64,000 bases of DNA from Rhodococcus sp. P1Y (GTDB lineage Bacteria; Actinomycetota; Actinomycetes; Mycobacteriales; Mycobacteriaceae): contig NZ_CP032762.1 in assembly GCF_003641205.1 (NCBI RefSeq), positions 5,662,001 through 5,726,000 of the forward strand, given 5' to 3'. Positions 50,876-59,795 of the stretch are shown in pieces. Positions within the stretch are counted from its first letter, which is position 1. Each line of letters begins with the position of its first letter. The translations under genes were made by a program, and so were the position numbers. The notes under the pieces were generated by a model. The model ran no database searches. It was given only the letters and a program-made list of their open reading frames with translations, and had not been told where the DNA came from.

Positions 50876-51760
50876 ATGACCGGCACCACCGACATCAGCA
50901 CCGTCATCACCGACAGGGCGTTCCTCGAGTGCCCACGTTGGCACGATGGACGGATCTGGGTCTCGGATCTGTATGCGCACGAGGTTCTTTCGATCGGTGA
51001 CGACGGCGACGTTCGCATCGAGGCGACGCTGACCGATCGTCCGTCCGGGCTCGGCTGGCTGCCCGACGGTCGACTGCTGATCGTATCGATGGTCGACGGG
51101 CTCGTACTACGCCGCGAGAACGACGGCACACTCGTCACGCATGCCGACGTGTCCCACCTTGCAACGGGCAAGTTGAACGACATGGTCGTCGACGAGCGCG
51201 GACATGCGTACATCAGTACCTTCGGTTTCGAGTTTCGTAGCCGGTCGTACGTCGAATCCGCTGTGCTCATCCATGTCGCTCCCAACGGCGACGCCGACAT
51301 CGCCGCCGGAGATTTGCTGTTTCCCAACGGGTCCGTTATCACCGAAGACCGCACACTGGTCGTCGCCGAGTCGATGGGTAACCGGTTGACCGCATTCGAC
51401 GTCGCCGACGATGGCGGGTTGTCCAACCGTCGAATCTGGGCGGCGTTCGGGCCCGAGGTCCCCCGCACCACCGTCAAGGACGCTATGAGCGCAGCCTCCG
51501 TAGCCCCTGACGGCATCGGTCTAGATTCCGAAGGTGCGATCTGGGTCGCCGACGCGCTGCACCAGAGGCTGATTCGCGTCGTCGAGGGCGGCAAGATTAT
51601 CGACGAAAAGGTATTCCCGACAGGGGTTTTCGCATGCATGCTCGGCGGGCTGGACGGTAAGACGCTGTTCGCGTGTGCGGCGCCGTCATCCTCCGAGCAC
51701 GCGCGCCAAGATACTCGTGACGCGAGCCTGCTCTCCGTCGAAGTCGACGTACCTGCATGA
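50876..51760 (+). CDS. SMP-30/gluconolactonase/LRE family protein, copy 2
   Basis: A 294-aa propeller lactonase related to the one at 17411-18280: FLECPRWHDGRIWVSDLY, PSGLGWLPDGRLLIVSM, KLNDMVVDERGHAYISTFGFE, LFPNGSVITEDRTLVVAESMGNRL, and GVFACMLGGLDGKTLFACAAP. Metal ligands of the family are conserved. ATG 50876 follows AAAGGAACA; the frame is open 19 codons further. Directly downstream of fprA copy 2. It may hydrolyse a lactone made by the nearby flavin monooxygenase; this is inference. Confidence 0.87.
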   Translation: MTGTTDISTVITDRAFLECPRWHDGRIWVSDLYAHEVLSIGDDGDVRIEATLTDRPSGLGWLPDGRLLIVSMVDGLVLRRENDGTLVTHADVSHLATGKLNDMVVDERGHAYISTFGFEFRSRSYVESAVLIHVAPNGDADIAAGDLLFPNGSVITEDRTLVVAESMGNRLTAFDVADDGGLSNRRIWAAFGPEVPRTTVKDAMSAASVAPDGIGLDSEGAIWVADALHQRLIRVVEGGKIIDEKVFPTGVFACMLGGLDGKTLFACAAPSSSEHARQDTRDASLLSVEVDVPA

Positions 51761-51868
51761 GCACACAGAGAAGACTTTTGGGCAGTCTTTCAAATTGCCG
51801 CCAAAACGAGGCCCGAACTGTGACACTGATTACAATCAAGGTAATGAGTATCATAGATTGGAATTCTC

Positions 51869-53662
51869 ATGACAGCACCGCTGAATGATGTCGATCCAAA
51901 AGCGATCGCCGAGGAGTGGATTCGAGGATTCACCACGGCTGTCGCCGGCCGTGATTCAGCGGCGGCAGCGGTGTTGTTCCAGGCCGATGGGTGGTGGCGG
52001 GACTTACTAATTTTCGGCTGGGACTTGCGCAGCGTGCATGGTATCGAGAACATCGGTATGCACCTCGCAGAGGGCCCCGACCATGGCCAAGTACGGTTTT
52101 TCATGCCTGACGAAGCGAACCTGGTCGAGGTTGGTGACGATCGTTGGATACAGGCGGTCATCACCATCGACTCCGAATTGGCCCGCGGCCGAGGGGTCCT
52201 CCGTCTGACCCAGACCGGAGACGATACGTCGTGGAAGGCCTGGACTTTGCTCACTGCGATGGAGGAACTCGTCGGTTACGAGGAGTCCGCCGGCGCCCGC
52301 CGCCCCCGCGGCGGTGCCCAGGGCGCGGACCGCATGGCCCGAAACTGGCAGGACGCCCGTCTCGCGCAGCAGGAATTCAACGATTCCGAACCACAGGTCC
52401 TCGTCATCGGCGCTGGCCACGGCGGCCTCGGTCTCGCGGCCCGCCTAGGACAGGTCGACGTGAGCACGCTTGTCATTGACCGAGGCGAACGCATCGGTGA
52501 CAACTGGCGCAACCGTTACCGATCCCTCGTGCTGCATGACCCCGTGTGGTACGACCACCTCCCTTACCTCCCGTTCCCGCCGACCTGGCCGATATATACA
52601 CCGAAGGACAAGATCGGCGACTGGCTCGAGTTCTACGCCTCGACATTGGAACTCAATGTCTGGACCGGCTCCGAACTAGTGTCCAGCAATTACGACGACG
52701 ACGACGCTGTGTGGACCGTAACGATTCGGCGGGCAGACGGCAGCGAGCGCACCGTGCACCCCCGACATCTGGTGCTCGCAACTGGCGCCAGCGGCACCGA
52801 ACCGAACATGCCCACTGTCCCCGACGCGGAGAAATTCACGGGAACATTCTGTCATTCAAGCGGATTCACCGGTGGTACTGATCTTCGCGGCAAGAAAGCG
52901 ACCGTCGTTGGCAGCTGCAATAGCGGCCACGACATTGCTCAAGAACTGCATGAACAGGGCGCCGACGTCACGATGATCCAACGGTCCCCCTCCTACGTGG
53001 TCAGCGTCGACGCCTCCGCAATCGCCATGGTCGGCATGTACGACGAAACCGGGCCACCGACAGATACGGCCGACCTGCTCGGTGCCTCATTCCCGTTCAA
53101 GGCTGTACCCCACATCCACCAGGCCACCACCTCTGCCATGGCCGAGGCCGACAAAGACCTCCTCGATGGCCTCCGCCGATCCGGTTTCTTGCTCAGCACC
53201 GGGATCGACGGCACGGGCGCGCTCATGCTGTTCCTCCAGAAAGGCGGTGGTTACTACATCAATGTCGGTTGCTCAGAACTCATCGCCGCGGGTGACATTG
53301 ACATCCGAGCAGGTGTCGAGATCCAACGATTCACCCCGCACGGCGTCCGACTGACCGACGGTACCGCCCTCGACGCCGATATCGTTGTGTTCGCCACCGG
53401 ATTCAAGGGAATGCTCGAAACCGCCCGCCATCTCCTCGGCGACCACGTCGCGGACCGCTGTGGTCCAGTGTGGGGCCTCGACGACGAAGGCGAACTACAG
53501 GGCATTTGGCGAAAATCTGGGCACCCAGGTCTGTGGTTCATGGGCGGCAACCTCGCGATGGCTCGCTACTACGGCAAATTCCTTGCACTTCAGATCAAGG
53601 CAATAGAGGAAGGCATTCACCCCTCAGCCGCTGCAACTCAACAAATTACGTCCGCGCTGTGA
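51869..53662 (+). CDS. NTF2-like domain fused to flavin-containing monooxygenase
   Basis: A 597-aa protein. Residues 1-140 form an NTF2/SnoaL-like domain (EEWIRGFTTAVAGRDSAAAAVLFQADGWWRDLL). From about 172 it is a class B flavin monooxygenase: FAD motif VLVIGAGHGGLGLAARL, LHDPVWYDHLPYLPFP, the fingerprint-like KFTGTFCHSSGFTGG, NADPH motif ATVVGSCNSGHDIAQEL, and ATGFKGMLETARHLLG. It inserts oxygen using NADPH, as hydroxylation or Baeyer-Villiger-type oxidation. It has its own upstream region with ATTAC/GTAAT arms and ends at a strong bidirectional terminator. Confidence 0.88.
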   Translation: MTAPLNDVDPKAIAEEWIRGFTTAVAGRDSAAAAVLFQADGWWRDLLIFGWDLRSVHGIENIGMHLAEGPDHGQVRFFMPDEANLVEVGDDRWIQAVITIDSELARGRGVLRLTQTGDDTSWKAWTLLTAMEELVGYEESAGARRPRGGAQGADRMARNWQDARLAQQEFNDSEPQVLVIGAGHGGLGLAARLGQVDVSTLVIDRGERIGDNWRNRYRSLVLHDPVWYDHLPYLPFPPTWPIYTPKDKIGDWLEFYASTLELNVWTGSELVSSNYDDDDAVWTVTIRRADGSERTVHPRHLVLATGASGTEPNMPTVPDAEKFTGTFCHSSGFTGGTDLRGKKATVVGSCNSGHDIAQELHEQGADVTMIQRSPSYVVSVDASAIAMVGMYDETGPPTDTADLLGASFPFKAVPHIHQATTSAMAEADKDLLDGLRRSGFLLSTGIDGTGALMLFLQKGGGYYINVGCSELIAAGDIDIRAGVEIQRFTPHGVRLTDGTALDADIVVFATGFKGMLETARHLLGDHVADRCGPVWGLDDEGELQGIWRKSGHPGLWFMGGNLAMARYYGKFLALQIKAIEEGIHPSAAATQQITSAL

Positions 53663-53674
53663 ACCTTCGATAAT

Positions 53675-53706
53675 GATGAAGGGCCCCTCACGAGGGGCCC
53701 TTCATC
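53675..53706. terminator. Bidirectional terminator-like hairpin
   Basis: GATGAAGGGCCCCTC pairs with its complement ending in TTCATC around a minimal loop, between convergent stop codons (53662 and 53715). Very GC-rich stem followed by TTGC on the plus strand. Confidence 0.85.
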
Positions 53707-53714
53707 TTGCAAAA

Positions 53715-55178
53715 CTAGTTCGCGAACTGAATCAGCTTGGTCTCGAGGAACGAACTCAGGCCTTCGACGTTGCCTTCACGGCCGAGGCCGGACTGCTTGT
53801 ATCCACCGAAGGGCTGCGTGACGCACATGTCCCAGCCGTTGATCGAGATCTGACCGGTGCGGACGCGTCGGGCAATGCTCTCCGCGAGCGCAGCGTCCTC
53901 GGCGTAGACGGCTCCGGAGAGACCGTAATCGGAATCGTTGGCGATGGCGATGGCCTCGTCGACGTCGTCGAACGGGATCACCACGACGACAGGACCGAAG
54001 ATTTCCTCCTGTGCAATGCGCATGTCGTTGGTGACGTCGGCGAACAGCGTCGGCTCGACATACCAGCCCTTGTCCAGTCCGGCCGGACGGCCGCCACCGG
54101 TGACGAGCCTCGCACCCTCGGCCTTGCCGACCTCGATGTAGTCGAGCACGCGGGTGCGCTGACGCTCGGCGGCGAGCGGTCCGATGACGGTGTCGTCCTT
54201 ACGCGGATCGCCGACGGACACCGATTCGAAGATCGTCTTGATGGTCTCGACCACCTCGTCCTGACGGTGACGCGGGACGACGATGCGGGTGATGGCCGCG
54301 CAGACCTGACCGCTGTGGCCGATCCCTGCAAACGCAAGGCCGGGAAACACCTTGTCGAGGGCGATGTCGTCGGCGATGATACCTGCAGACTTACCGCCCA
54401 ATTCCAGCGTGACGCGTGCGATGCGCTCACCGCAGATGCTCATGATCTTGCGTCCGGCAATGGTCGACCCAGTAAACGAGATTTTGTCGACGTCCTTGTG
54501 CCGCACCAGATATTCACCGGTTTCGCGGCCACCCGGCAGCAGGGAAATGACGCCCTCGGGCAGACCTGCCGCTTCGAGTGCCTCGGCGAGCAGCATGGTA
54601 CTGACCGGGCCTTCGGGCGCAGGCTTGAGCACGACCGTACAACCGGCAGCGAGAGCAGGTGCGATCTTCAGTGAGGCTGTAGCGACCGGGCCGTTCCACG
54701 GAATGATCGTGGCAACAACGCCGATGGGCTCGCGGACGAGCTTGCCGTGACCTTCGGGCCAACTACGCTCTTCTTCGAATTCGAAACGCTCGTGCAGGGT
54801 GGACGCGTCGCCCCACATCTTGAGTGCGTTGTTGTGGAATGCGACGCTCGCGCCCGCCGGTGCACCGATCTCTGCGGTGAACGCGGTTGCCATGTCATCG
54901 AATCGCTTCTCGACTTCTTCTTGGATACGGATGAGATACTTCGCCCGTTCGGCGGCAGTGAGACGTGGCCAGGGGCCTTCGTCGAACGCTTTTCGTGCGG
55001 CAGCGACGGCTTTGTCGATGTCGGCGGGCTGCGCTTCGGGAACCGTCGCGAGCAGTTCCTCGGTGATCGGGGAGACGACTTCGATCACCTTGTCGCTGGA
55101 CGGCTCGACCCACTTTCCGCCGATGAACAGTTTGTCGTAGCTCTTCAGGGTCGTTGCGGTGGGGACTGTAGCGGTCAT
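53715..55178 (-). CDS. Aldehyde dehydrogenase family protein
   Basis: A 487-aa ALDH from ATG 55178 (MTATVPTATTLKSYDKLFIGGKW). It has the NAD motif ISFTGSTIAGRKI, catalytic Glu in VTLELGGKSAGII, and catalytic Cys in GHSGQVCAAITRI, then EIFGPVVVVIPFDDVDEAI. It oxidises an aldehyde to the acid, most plausibly the product of P450 and alcohol dehydrogenase steps in this cluster. Third gene of the operon with the P450 and ferredoxin reductase (32-nt gap). The open frame extends upstream without support. Confidence 0.93.
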   Translation of the reverse strand: MTATVPTATTLKSYDKLFIGGKWVEPSSDKVIEVVSPITEELLATVPEAQPADIDKAVAAARKAFDEGPWPRLTAAERAKYLIRIQEEVEKRFDDMATAFTAEIGAPAGASVAFHNNALKMWGDASTLHERFEFEEERSWPEGHGKLVREPIGVVATIIPWNGPVATASLKIAPALAAGCTVVLKPAPEGPVSTMLLAEALEAAGLPEGVISLLPGGRETGEYLVRHKDVDKISFTGSTIAGRKIMSICGERIARVTLELGGKSAGIIADDIALDKVFPGLAFAGIGHSGQVCAAITRIVVPRHRQDEVVETIKTIFESVSVGDPRKDDTVIGPLAAERQRTRVLDYIEVGKAEGARLVTGGGRPAGLDKGWYVEPTLFADVTNDMRIAQEEIFGPVVVVIPFDDVDEAIAIANDSDYGLSGAVYAEDAALAESIARRVRTGQISINGWDMCVTQPFGGYKQSGLGREGNVEGLSSFLETKLIQFAN

Positions 55179-55210
55179 CGGTACATCACTCCTGTTGTTG
55201 CCGAACGGAT

Positions 55211-56365
55211 TTAGCTGAGCGGTTGGGCGATATCGCGTAGCGCGAGAGCGTCGGGCCGCGCGCCGGCTGAAACAGCAGCGCGTGCGCCGATCATGAGCTT
55301 GGGCGTGTCGATACTGAGATGCGCTGTGAGCAGCCCTGAGTCGTCGACCCATGCCGCAGCCCATTTGCCGTCCACGCCGTCTCGAACGACAGCGGTGTCC
55401 GTGGACGAGTGGTGGCCGACATATTGGAGCTTGTGACCGAATTGATCACTCCAGAAGTACGGAACAGGATCATGGGCGACGGATTCGCCGCCCGTCAGGG
55501 TCCGGGCGATGGCGTCGGGACCGGTTCTAGCGTCGTCCCAATGTTCGACGAGCAGACGTTCCTGGGCCCGCGGTGACCAGCGCACTGCGACATCACCGAC
55601 GGCGAATACGTGAGGATCCGAAGTCCGCAAGTTCTCGTCGACGACGATCCCTCGATCGATCTCGAGCCCTGATCCGCCCAGCCACGCCACATCCGGCCTG
55701 ACGCCGACTCCGGCGACGACGACGTCGGCCGAGATTTCCTCGCCGGTGGTGAGCGTGACGCCGGTGTCGGTGACCTCGCGGACGCCGATGCCGAGACGAA
55801 GATCCACCTCCGACCACCAGTCGACGAATCGTTTGCCGATCTCCTCGCCCAGAGCATTTCCGAGTGGCGCGGGACCGGATTCGATGCAGGTGACCTCGGC
55901 GCCGGCAGCGAGAGCGGCTGTCGCGACCTCCGCGCCGATCCAACTCGCGCCGACGAGAACGACTTTCGCCCCTGGAACCAGCTTCTCCCGCAGCGAGCGG
56001 GAATCGTCCACGGTGCGTACGGCCAACTGACGTTCGCTGCCCGGCAACCGGATCGGTGCGGCGCCCGTCGCGATGATCAGGGCGTCGTACTCGACCGGGC
56101 CGCCTGCCGTGTGGACTTGCTTGGCGCTCGTGTCGAGTCCTGTTGCGGCGGTGCCGGTGCGAACATCGATCTTCAAGGCGTCGTAGTCGGTGCGCAACTG
56201 CGTGTTCAACTCACCCTTCAGCGCAGCCTTCGTCAGCGGAGGCCGGTCGTAGGGGAGGTGTTCCTCGGCGGCAAGAAGCACGATCTCTCCTTCGAAACCG
56301 TTCGCCCGCAACGTTTCACAGCAACGCGCGCCGGCGAGACCGCCGCCTACGATGACGACTTTCAT
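55211..56365 (-). CDS. Ferredoxin reductase (rhodocoxin/putidaredoxin reductase type)
   Basis: A 384-aa flavoprotein. FAD motif VVIVGGGLAGARCCETLRANG, then PYDRPPLTKAAL, NAD motif KVVLVGASWIGAEVATAALAAG, and HVFAVGDVAVRW near 250. It transfers electrons from NADH to a small ferredoxin that feeds the P450. Its ATG overlaps the P450 stop by one base (TGATG). It is a different family from the FprA proteins of this window. Confidence 0.92.
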   Translation of the reverse strand: MKVVIVGGGLAGARCCETLRANGFEGEIVLLAAEEHLPYDRPPLTKAALKGELNTQLRTDYDALKIDVRTGTAATGLDTSAKQVHTAGGPVEYDALIIATGAAPIRLPGSERQLAVRTVDDSRSLREKLVPGAKVVLVGASWIGAEVATAALAAGAEVTCIESGPAPLGNALGEEIGKRFVDWWSEVDLRLGIGVREVTDTGVTLTTGEEISADVVVAGVGVRPDVAWLGGSGLEIDRGIVVDENLRTSDPHVFAVGDVAVRWSPRAQERLLVEHWDDARTGPDAIARTLTGGESVAHDPVPYFWSDQFGHKLQYVGHHSSTDTAVVRDGVDGKWAAAWVDDSGLLTAHLSIDTPKLMIGARAAVSAGARPDALALRDIAQPLS

Positions 56366-57642
56366 CAGTACATCGGGGCAGCGGGTGCGGTGGACGCGGC
56401 AAGCGCCTCGCCGTCTGCCAGGAGCCGCTTGCCCGGGGTGAAGTGCGCTGGGATTCGCTGCCAGCCCATATTGGTGCCCTGATGTGGGTAGCGCTCGAGC
56501 TTGTCGCGTTCGATCGTGTAGTCGGGCATACGGTTGAGGATCTGCGTCAACAACGTCTTTGCCATCAAACGACCGAGGTGCGAACCTGAGCAGCGGTGCA
56601 CACCGATACCGAATGCTGTGTGCCTGTTCGGCCAGCGGTCGATGTCGATCTCGTCGGGATTCTCGAACAGCTCTTCGTCACGGTTCGCTGACGCCCACGA
56701 CAGGAGAACGCGGTCGCCCTTCTTCATCGGGCACCCCTTGAATTCGACGTCGTCGGTCACGGTCCGCGCGAGCGCTTGCGTCGGCGAAAAGAACCGGAGG
56801 AATTCCTCGACAGCATGATCCATCAGCGACGGGTCGTCGATGAGGCGCTGGCGGACGTCCGTGTGATCGGCGAGCCACACGAGCGTCTGACTGACCAGTG
56901 ACGCCGTCGTTCCCGTGCCACCTGCGACCAGGAGCTCGACCATCGCGAACACCTCGAAGTCGTCGAGGACGCGGCCGTCGACCTCCTGCTGCACGAGGTA
57001 GCTGATGACGTCGCCGGTCGGGTTCTCGCGTCGATCGGCAATGACCGAACGCATCTTCTCGGACAGGTACGGGAAGTCGACCTTCATTGCGTGCTCGTAG
57101 TGCGGAGATCCCGGCACCCCGGCGAGGGCCTCATGATGCGCTGCGGCATAGGTCTTCCAGTCCTCGATGCCGAGGCCTAGCCAGTCGACGGTGACGATGG
57201 CCGGCACCCCGATGACCGAGGTGAAATCGCATTCGCCCGCCTCGATGACGCTGTCGATGAAGGCGGTGGTGTGGTGCTCGACCAGATCCTTCATCTTCTC
57301 GACGGCGGCCGGAGAGGTGATGGGGTTGACGATCTTCCGGTACTTGCGGAACTCAGGGGGATCCAGCTCGATCGGGATGTGAAAGTGCATGGGCGTCTTG
57401 GGGATAACCACCGACAGGCCTTCGCCGCCGTACTCGTTTCGCGCCGAGGAGAACGTGTCGTCGTCGCGGGAAGCGTCGAACACGGCGTCGTAGTCGGACA
57501 ACACCCAGTAACCGCCGTGCGCTTCGGACCAACCGCGCTTCTCGGCGTTCCTGAGCTTGCGGTAGGAGCCAACAGGATCCGCGGAGTGTTCCTGCGAGTT
57601 GTGGTCGAAGTGGATGACCGGGCAACGGCCGCTTTCAGTCAT
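56365..57642 (-). CDS. Cytochrome P450
   Basis: A 425-aa soluble P450 from ATG 57642 (MTESGRCPVIHFDHNSQ). I-helix oxygen motif is LLVAGGTGTTASLV, the E-x-x-R is in AVEEFLRFFSP, and the haem loop is HTAFGIGVHRCSGSHLGRLMAK with the Cys ligand. It hydroxylates an unknown hydrophobic substrate. First gene of an operon with ferredoxin reductase and aldehyde dehydrogenase, divergent from its ferredoxin gene 162 bp away. Confidence 0.95.
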   Translation of the reverse strand: MTESGRCPVIHFDHNSQEHSADPVGSYRKLRNAEKRGWSEAHGGYWVLSDYDAVFDASRDDDTFSSARNEYGGEGLSVVIPKTPMHFHIPIELDPPEFRKYRKIVNPITSPAAVEKMKDLVEHHTTAFIDSVIEAGECDFTSVIGVPAIVTVDWLGLGIEDWKTYAAAHHEALAGVPGSPHYEHAMKVDFPYLSEKMRSVIADRRENPTGDVISYLVQQEVDGRVLDDFEVFAMVELLVAGGTGTTASLVSQTLVWLADHTDVRQRLIDDPSLMDHAVEEFLRFFSPTQALARTVTDDVEFKGCPMKKGDRVLLSWASANRDEELFENPDEIDIDRWPNRHTAFGIGVHRCSGSHLGRLMAKTLLTQILNRMPDYTIERDKLERYPHQGTNMGWQRIPAHFTPGKRLLADGEALAASTAPAAPMY

Positions 57643-57718
57643 GTCTGTGTTTCCTCCTGCGAGCGAAATCTGGCGCAACCATTCGGGCCTTGTCCTGATA
57701 ATGGTTATACTAGATTAC

Positions 57719-57733
57719 GATGTTGTCAACATC
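57719..57733. promoter_or_regulatory. Perfect palindrome in the P450-ferredoxin intergenic region
   Basis: GATGTTG-T-CAACATC, a 7+1+7 palindrome 77 bp upstream of the P450 start codon. Size fits a dimeric TetR/GntR/LacI-type operator; the FadR-type regulator at 58124 is a candidate binder. Confidence 0.55.
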
Positions 57734-57759
57734 ACAGCATTGACCAGCTTATAGTTCAG

Positions 57760-57780
57760 GTCACTGGAGTGACTGTAAAC
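57760..57780. promoter_or_regulatory. Shared palindromic element plus TGTAAAC (ferredoxin promoter)
   Basis: GTCACT-GG-AGTGAC followed directly by TGTAAAC, 25 bp before the ferredoxin start. The same design (GTGACT-GG-AGTCAC, then ATGTAAAC) is at 63321-63342 in the promoter of the alcohol dehydrogenase. Candidate activator or repressor site. Confidence 0.6.
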
Positions 57781-57804
57781 AAAGAGTGCTTCGAAGGAGG
57801 AGTC

Positions 57805-57996
57805 GTGAACGTATCGGTCGACGAGTTCCAGTGCCAGGGTCACGGCCTGTGCCAAATGACATCGCCGCAGGTCTTCGCTCTGCGCGACGAGGATGGACAT
57901 GCCTACGTGCTGCCCGAGGGGCAGGAGCCCGACCATGCCGGGGAGGCCAGGGCAGGAGCGGACAGCTGCCCGGAACGCGCCATCAGCGTCAGTTAG
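57805..57996 (+). CDS. 3Fe-4S-type P450 ferredoxin
   Basis: A 63-aa ferredoxin from GTG 57805, after a GAAGGAGG ribosome binding site. Cluster Cys lie in FQCQGHGLC (C-x-x-H-x-x-C, where the fourth ligand position is His) and DSCPERAIS. This arrangement is typical of small actinobacterial ferredoxins that serve P450s. It is divergent from the P450 operon and likely partners with its reductase, or with FprA copy 2. Confidence 0.9.
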   Translation: MNVSVDEFQCQGHGLCQMTSPQVFALRDEDGHAYVLPEGQEPDHAGEARAGADSCPERAISVS

Positions 57997-58031
57997 GCGC
58001 CTACGGCGCACGCGAACTAGCGGCCGTGCCT

Positions 58032-58077
58032 CAGTGGCGTGGTTGAGTGCCTCAGAGGGGCCCTAACCACGCCACTG
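58032..58077. repeat. Hairpin after the ferredoxin gene
   Basis: 13-bp perfect arms CAGTGGCGTGGTT / complement at 58065-58077. Sequence and loop (GAGTGCCTC) resemble the hairpin at 37817-37868. Located between convergent genes; no U-tract. Confidence 0.65.
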
Positions 58078-58123
58078 GCGCGGAGCGCCCAACCAAAAGC
58101 GCCGCGGAGCGCGTACCAAAAAG

Positions 58124-58861
58124 CTAGAGAGCCCGATCCCACTGAATGACCGAGCCCATGACATCCGGGAACTTCCGCTCGGCGTAGCGAACGTATTCGT
58201 TGATGTGCTGCGCCATCCGGTCCTGTGAGAGGCCTGGGTCGTGCGCAAGGAGAGAGTCGTAGATCGATTGATGAGCTGTCAGAATCGCGGCGCGACGAGG
58301 CGCCGGGTAGTCGATACCGATGATCGTGCCGTCCATGATTCCGAGCAGCGAGTCGACAAGATAGCCGAACAGCGGGTTACCCGACGACCAGGCGATGATG
58401 TCGTGGAACTGCTTGTTGGCCTCGAGGAAGATGTACTGGTCGTCGAGGGAATCACGCATTGCTTCGATGGTGCCGTTGAGTTGGACGAGGGAGTCGTCGG
58501 AGATCCGTTCGGCGGCCAATTTGCTGATCATCGGTTCCATTGCCACGCGTGCTTCAGCGATAGCCTTGAACGGCGCGTTCTTGAGTTGCATGAGCAGGAT
58601 GACCGTGCTGGCCAGATGCGAGGCGTCGGGGTCGAGCAGAACCGGGCCGCCTTTGGGCCCCGGCTTGAGCGCGATGACTCCCTGAAACTCGAGCAGACGA
58701 AGCGCCTCACGCAGCGTTCCACGACCGATCTGATACTTCTCGAGCATCGCCTTCTCGGGCGGAAGAAGATTGCCGACAACGAGGCCCTGACGCAGCGTGT
58801 CGCGAATGATCTGTTGCGCGATCACCATCGCCGCCTTCGGAGCGCGATTGGTCACGGTCAT
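58124..58861 (-). CDS. FadR/GntR-family transcriptional regulator (FCD domain)
   Basis: A 245-aa regulator from ATG 58861. The winged helix is LRQGLVVGNLLPPEKAMLEKYQIGRGTLREALRLLEFQGVIALKPGPKGG. The FCD effector domain follows, with metal-type ligands in NKQFHDIIAWSSGN and ILTAHQSIYDSLL. FadR-type proteins bind acyl-CoA or organic acids. Adjacent divergent gene is an enoyl-CoA hydratase; a TTATAA-containing AT-rich site (58930-58945) lies between them. It likely controls this catabolic cluster. Confidence 0.9.
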   Translation of the reverse strand: MTVTNRAPKAAMVIAQQIIRDTLRQGLVVGNLLPPEKAMLEKYQIGRGTLREALRLLEFQGVIALKPGPKGGPVLLDPDASHLASTVILLMQLKNAPFKAIAEARVAMEPMISKLAAERISDDSLVQLNGTIEAMRDSLDDQYIFLEANKQFHDIIAWSSGNPLFGYLVDSLLGIMDGTIIGIDYPAPRRAAILTAHQSIYDSLLAHDPGLSQDRMAQHINEYVRYAERKFPDVMGSVIQWDRAL

Positions 58862-59026
58862 GAGTGTGTCCTCCCAGCTTCGCGCGGACCGAACGCTGTC
58901 CGCGGACGCCCCGTAAATCAAGGCGATTGATTATAACAATAAAGCCCGAGCTGGCCGTGGACCACGAAACCGCAGTTCCCCGCTGTACAAATCCTTCAAC
59001 CCCCCACGCCGAAGAACAGGAACGCC

Positions 59027-59791
59027 ATGCCTGACGTAATCATCGAAAGTACACCGGCCACCCTCTGGATTCGCCTCAACAGGCCTGAGCGTCGTAATGC
59101 GTTCGATCCTGAGATGTCGGCCGCGATCGCCGACGCCCTCGACGACGCGTCGGGCTATCGCTCGGTCGTCATCACAGGATCAGGCGGCAGCTTTTGCGCG
59201 GGCGGGTCGTTGGCCAAGCTCAGCGAGCCGACACCCAAGGAGATGCGCAAGTTGTATCGAGGTTCGCTGCGCCTGTTCGACTCCATCCGCAATTGCCCGC
59301 GGCCGGTGATCGCAGCCGTCAACGGCGCCGCCGCCGGCGGCGGGAACGAGCTGATCGTCGCGTGCGATCTGGCTGTCGCCGCCCGCTCTGCGACGTTCGG
59401 ACAAACCGGTCCTCGCGTCGGAAGCTCCCCGGTCACCGGAGCCACCAACGTCATGGGTGTGCAGATCGGCGAAAAGCGCGCCAAGGAGATGGCGATGCTG
59501 TGCCGACGGTATTCCGCGCAGCAGGCGTTGGATCTCGGCCTGATCAACGAGGTCGTGGACGACGACAAGCTGGAGGAGACGGTGCAGGGGTGGTGCGACG
59601 AGATCTCCGCTCTGAGTCCTCGGTACCTCGAGATCACGAAGGTCAGCTCCAACGTGTGGTGGAACGCGGCACGCGACTCTTTCTCCACGGGGCTCGGCAT
59701 GCTCAACCAGGCAGTGGGGAGCCCCGACATGATCGAGGGTGCGACGGCCTTCCTCCAGAAGAGGAAGGCCGTCTTTCCGGACCCGCAGTAG
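59027..59791 (+). CDS. Enoyl-CoA hydratase/isomerase family protein
   Basis: A 254-aa crotonase. LWIRLNRPERRNAFDPEMSAAIADAL near the start, the oxyanion hole VVITGSGGSFCAGGSLAKL, and CDLAVAARSATFGQTGPRVGSSPVTGATN. The catalytic-Glu positions of classical hydratase are not clear, so an isomerase or hydrolase activity is possible. Ends at a stop codon 4 nt from the convergent binding-protein gene. Confidence 0.9.
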   Translation: MPDVIIESTPATLWIRLNRPERRNAFDPEMSAAIADALDDASGYRSVVITGSGGSFCAGGSLAKLSEPTPKEMRKLYRGSLRLFDSIRNCPRPVIAAVNGAAAGGGNELIVACDLAVAARSATFGQTGPRVGSSPVTGATNVMGVQIGEKRAKEMAMLCRRYSAQQALDLGLINEVVDDDKLEETVQGWCDEISALSPRYLEITKVSSNVWWNAARDSFSTGLGMLNQAVGSPDMIEGATAFLQKRKAVFPDPQ

Positions 59792-59795
59792 GCGG

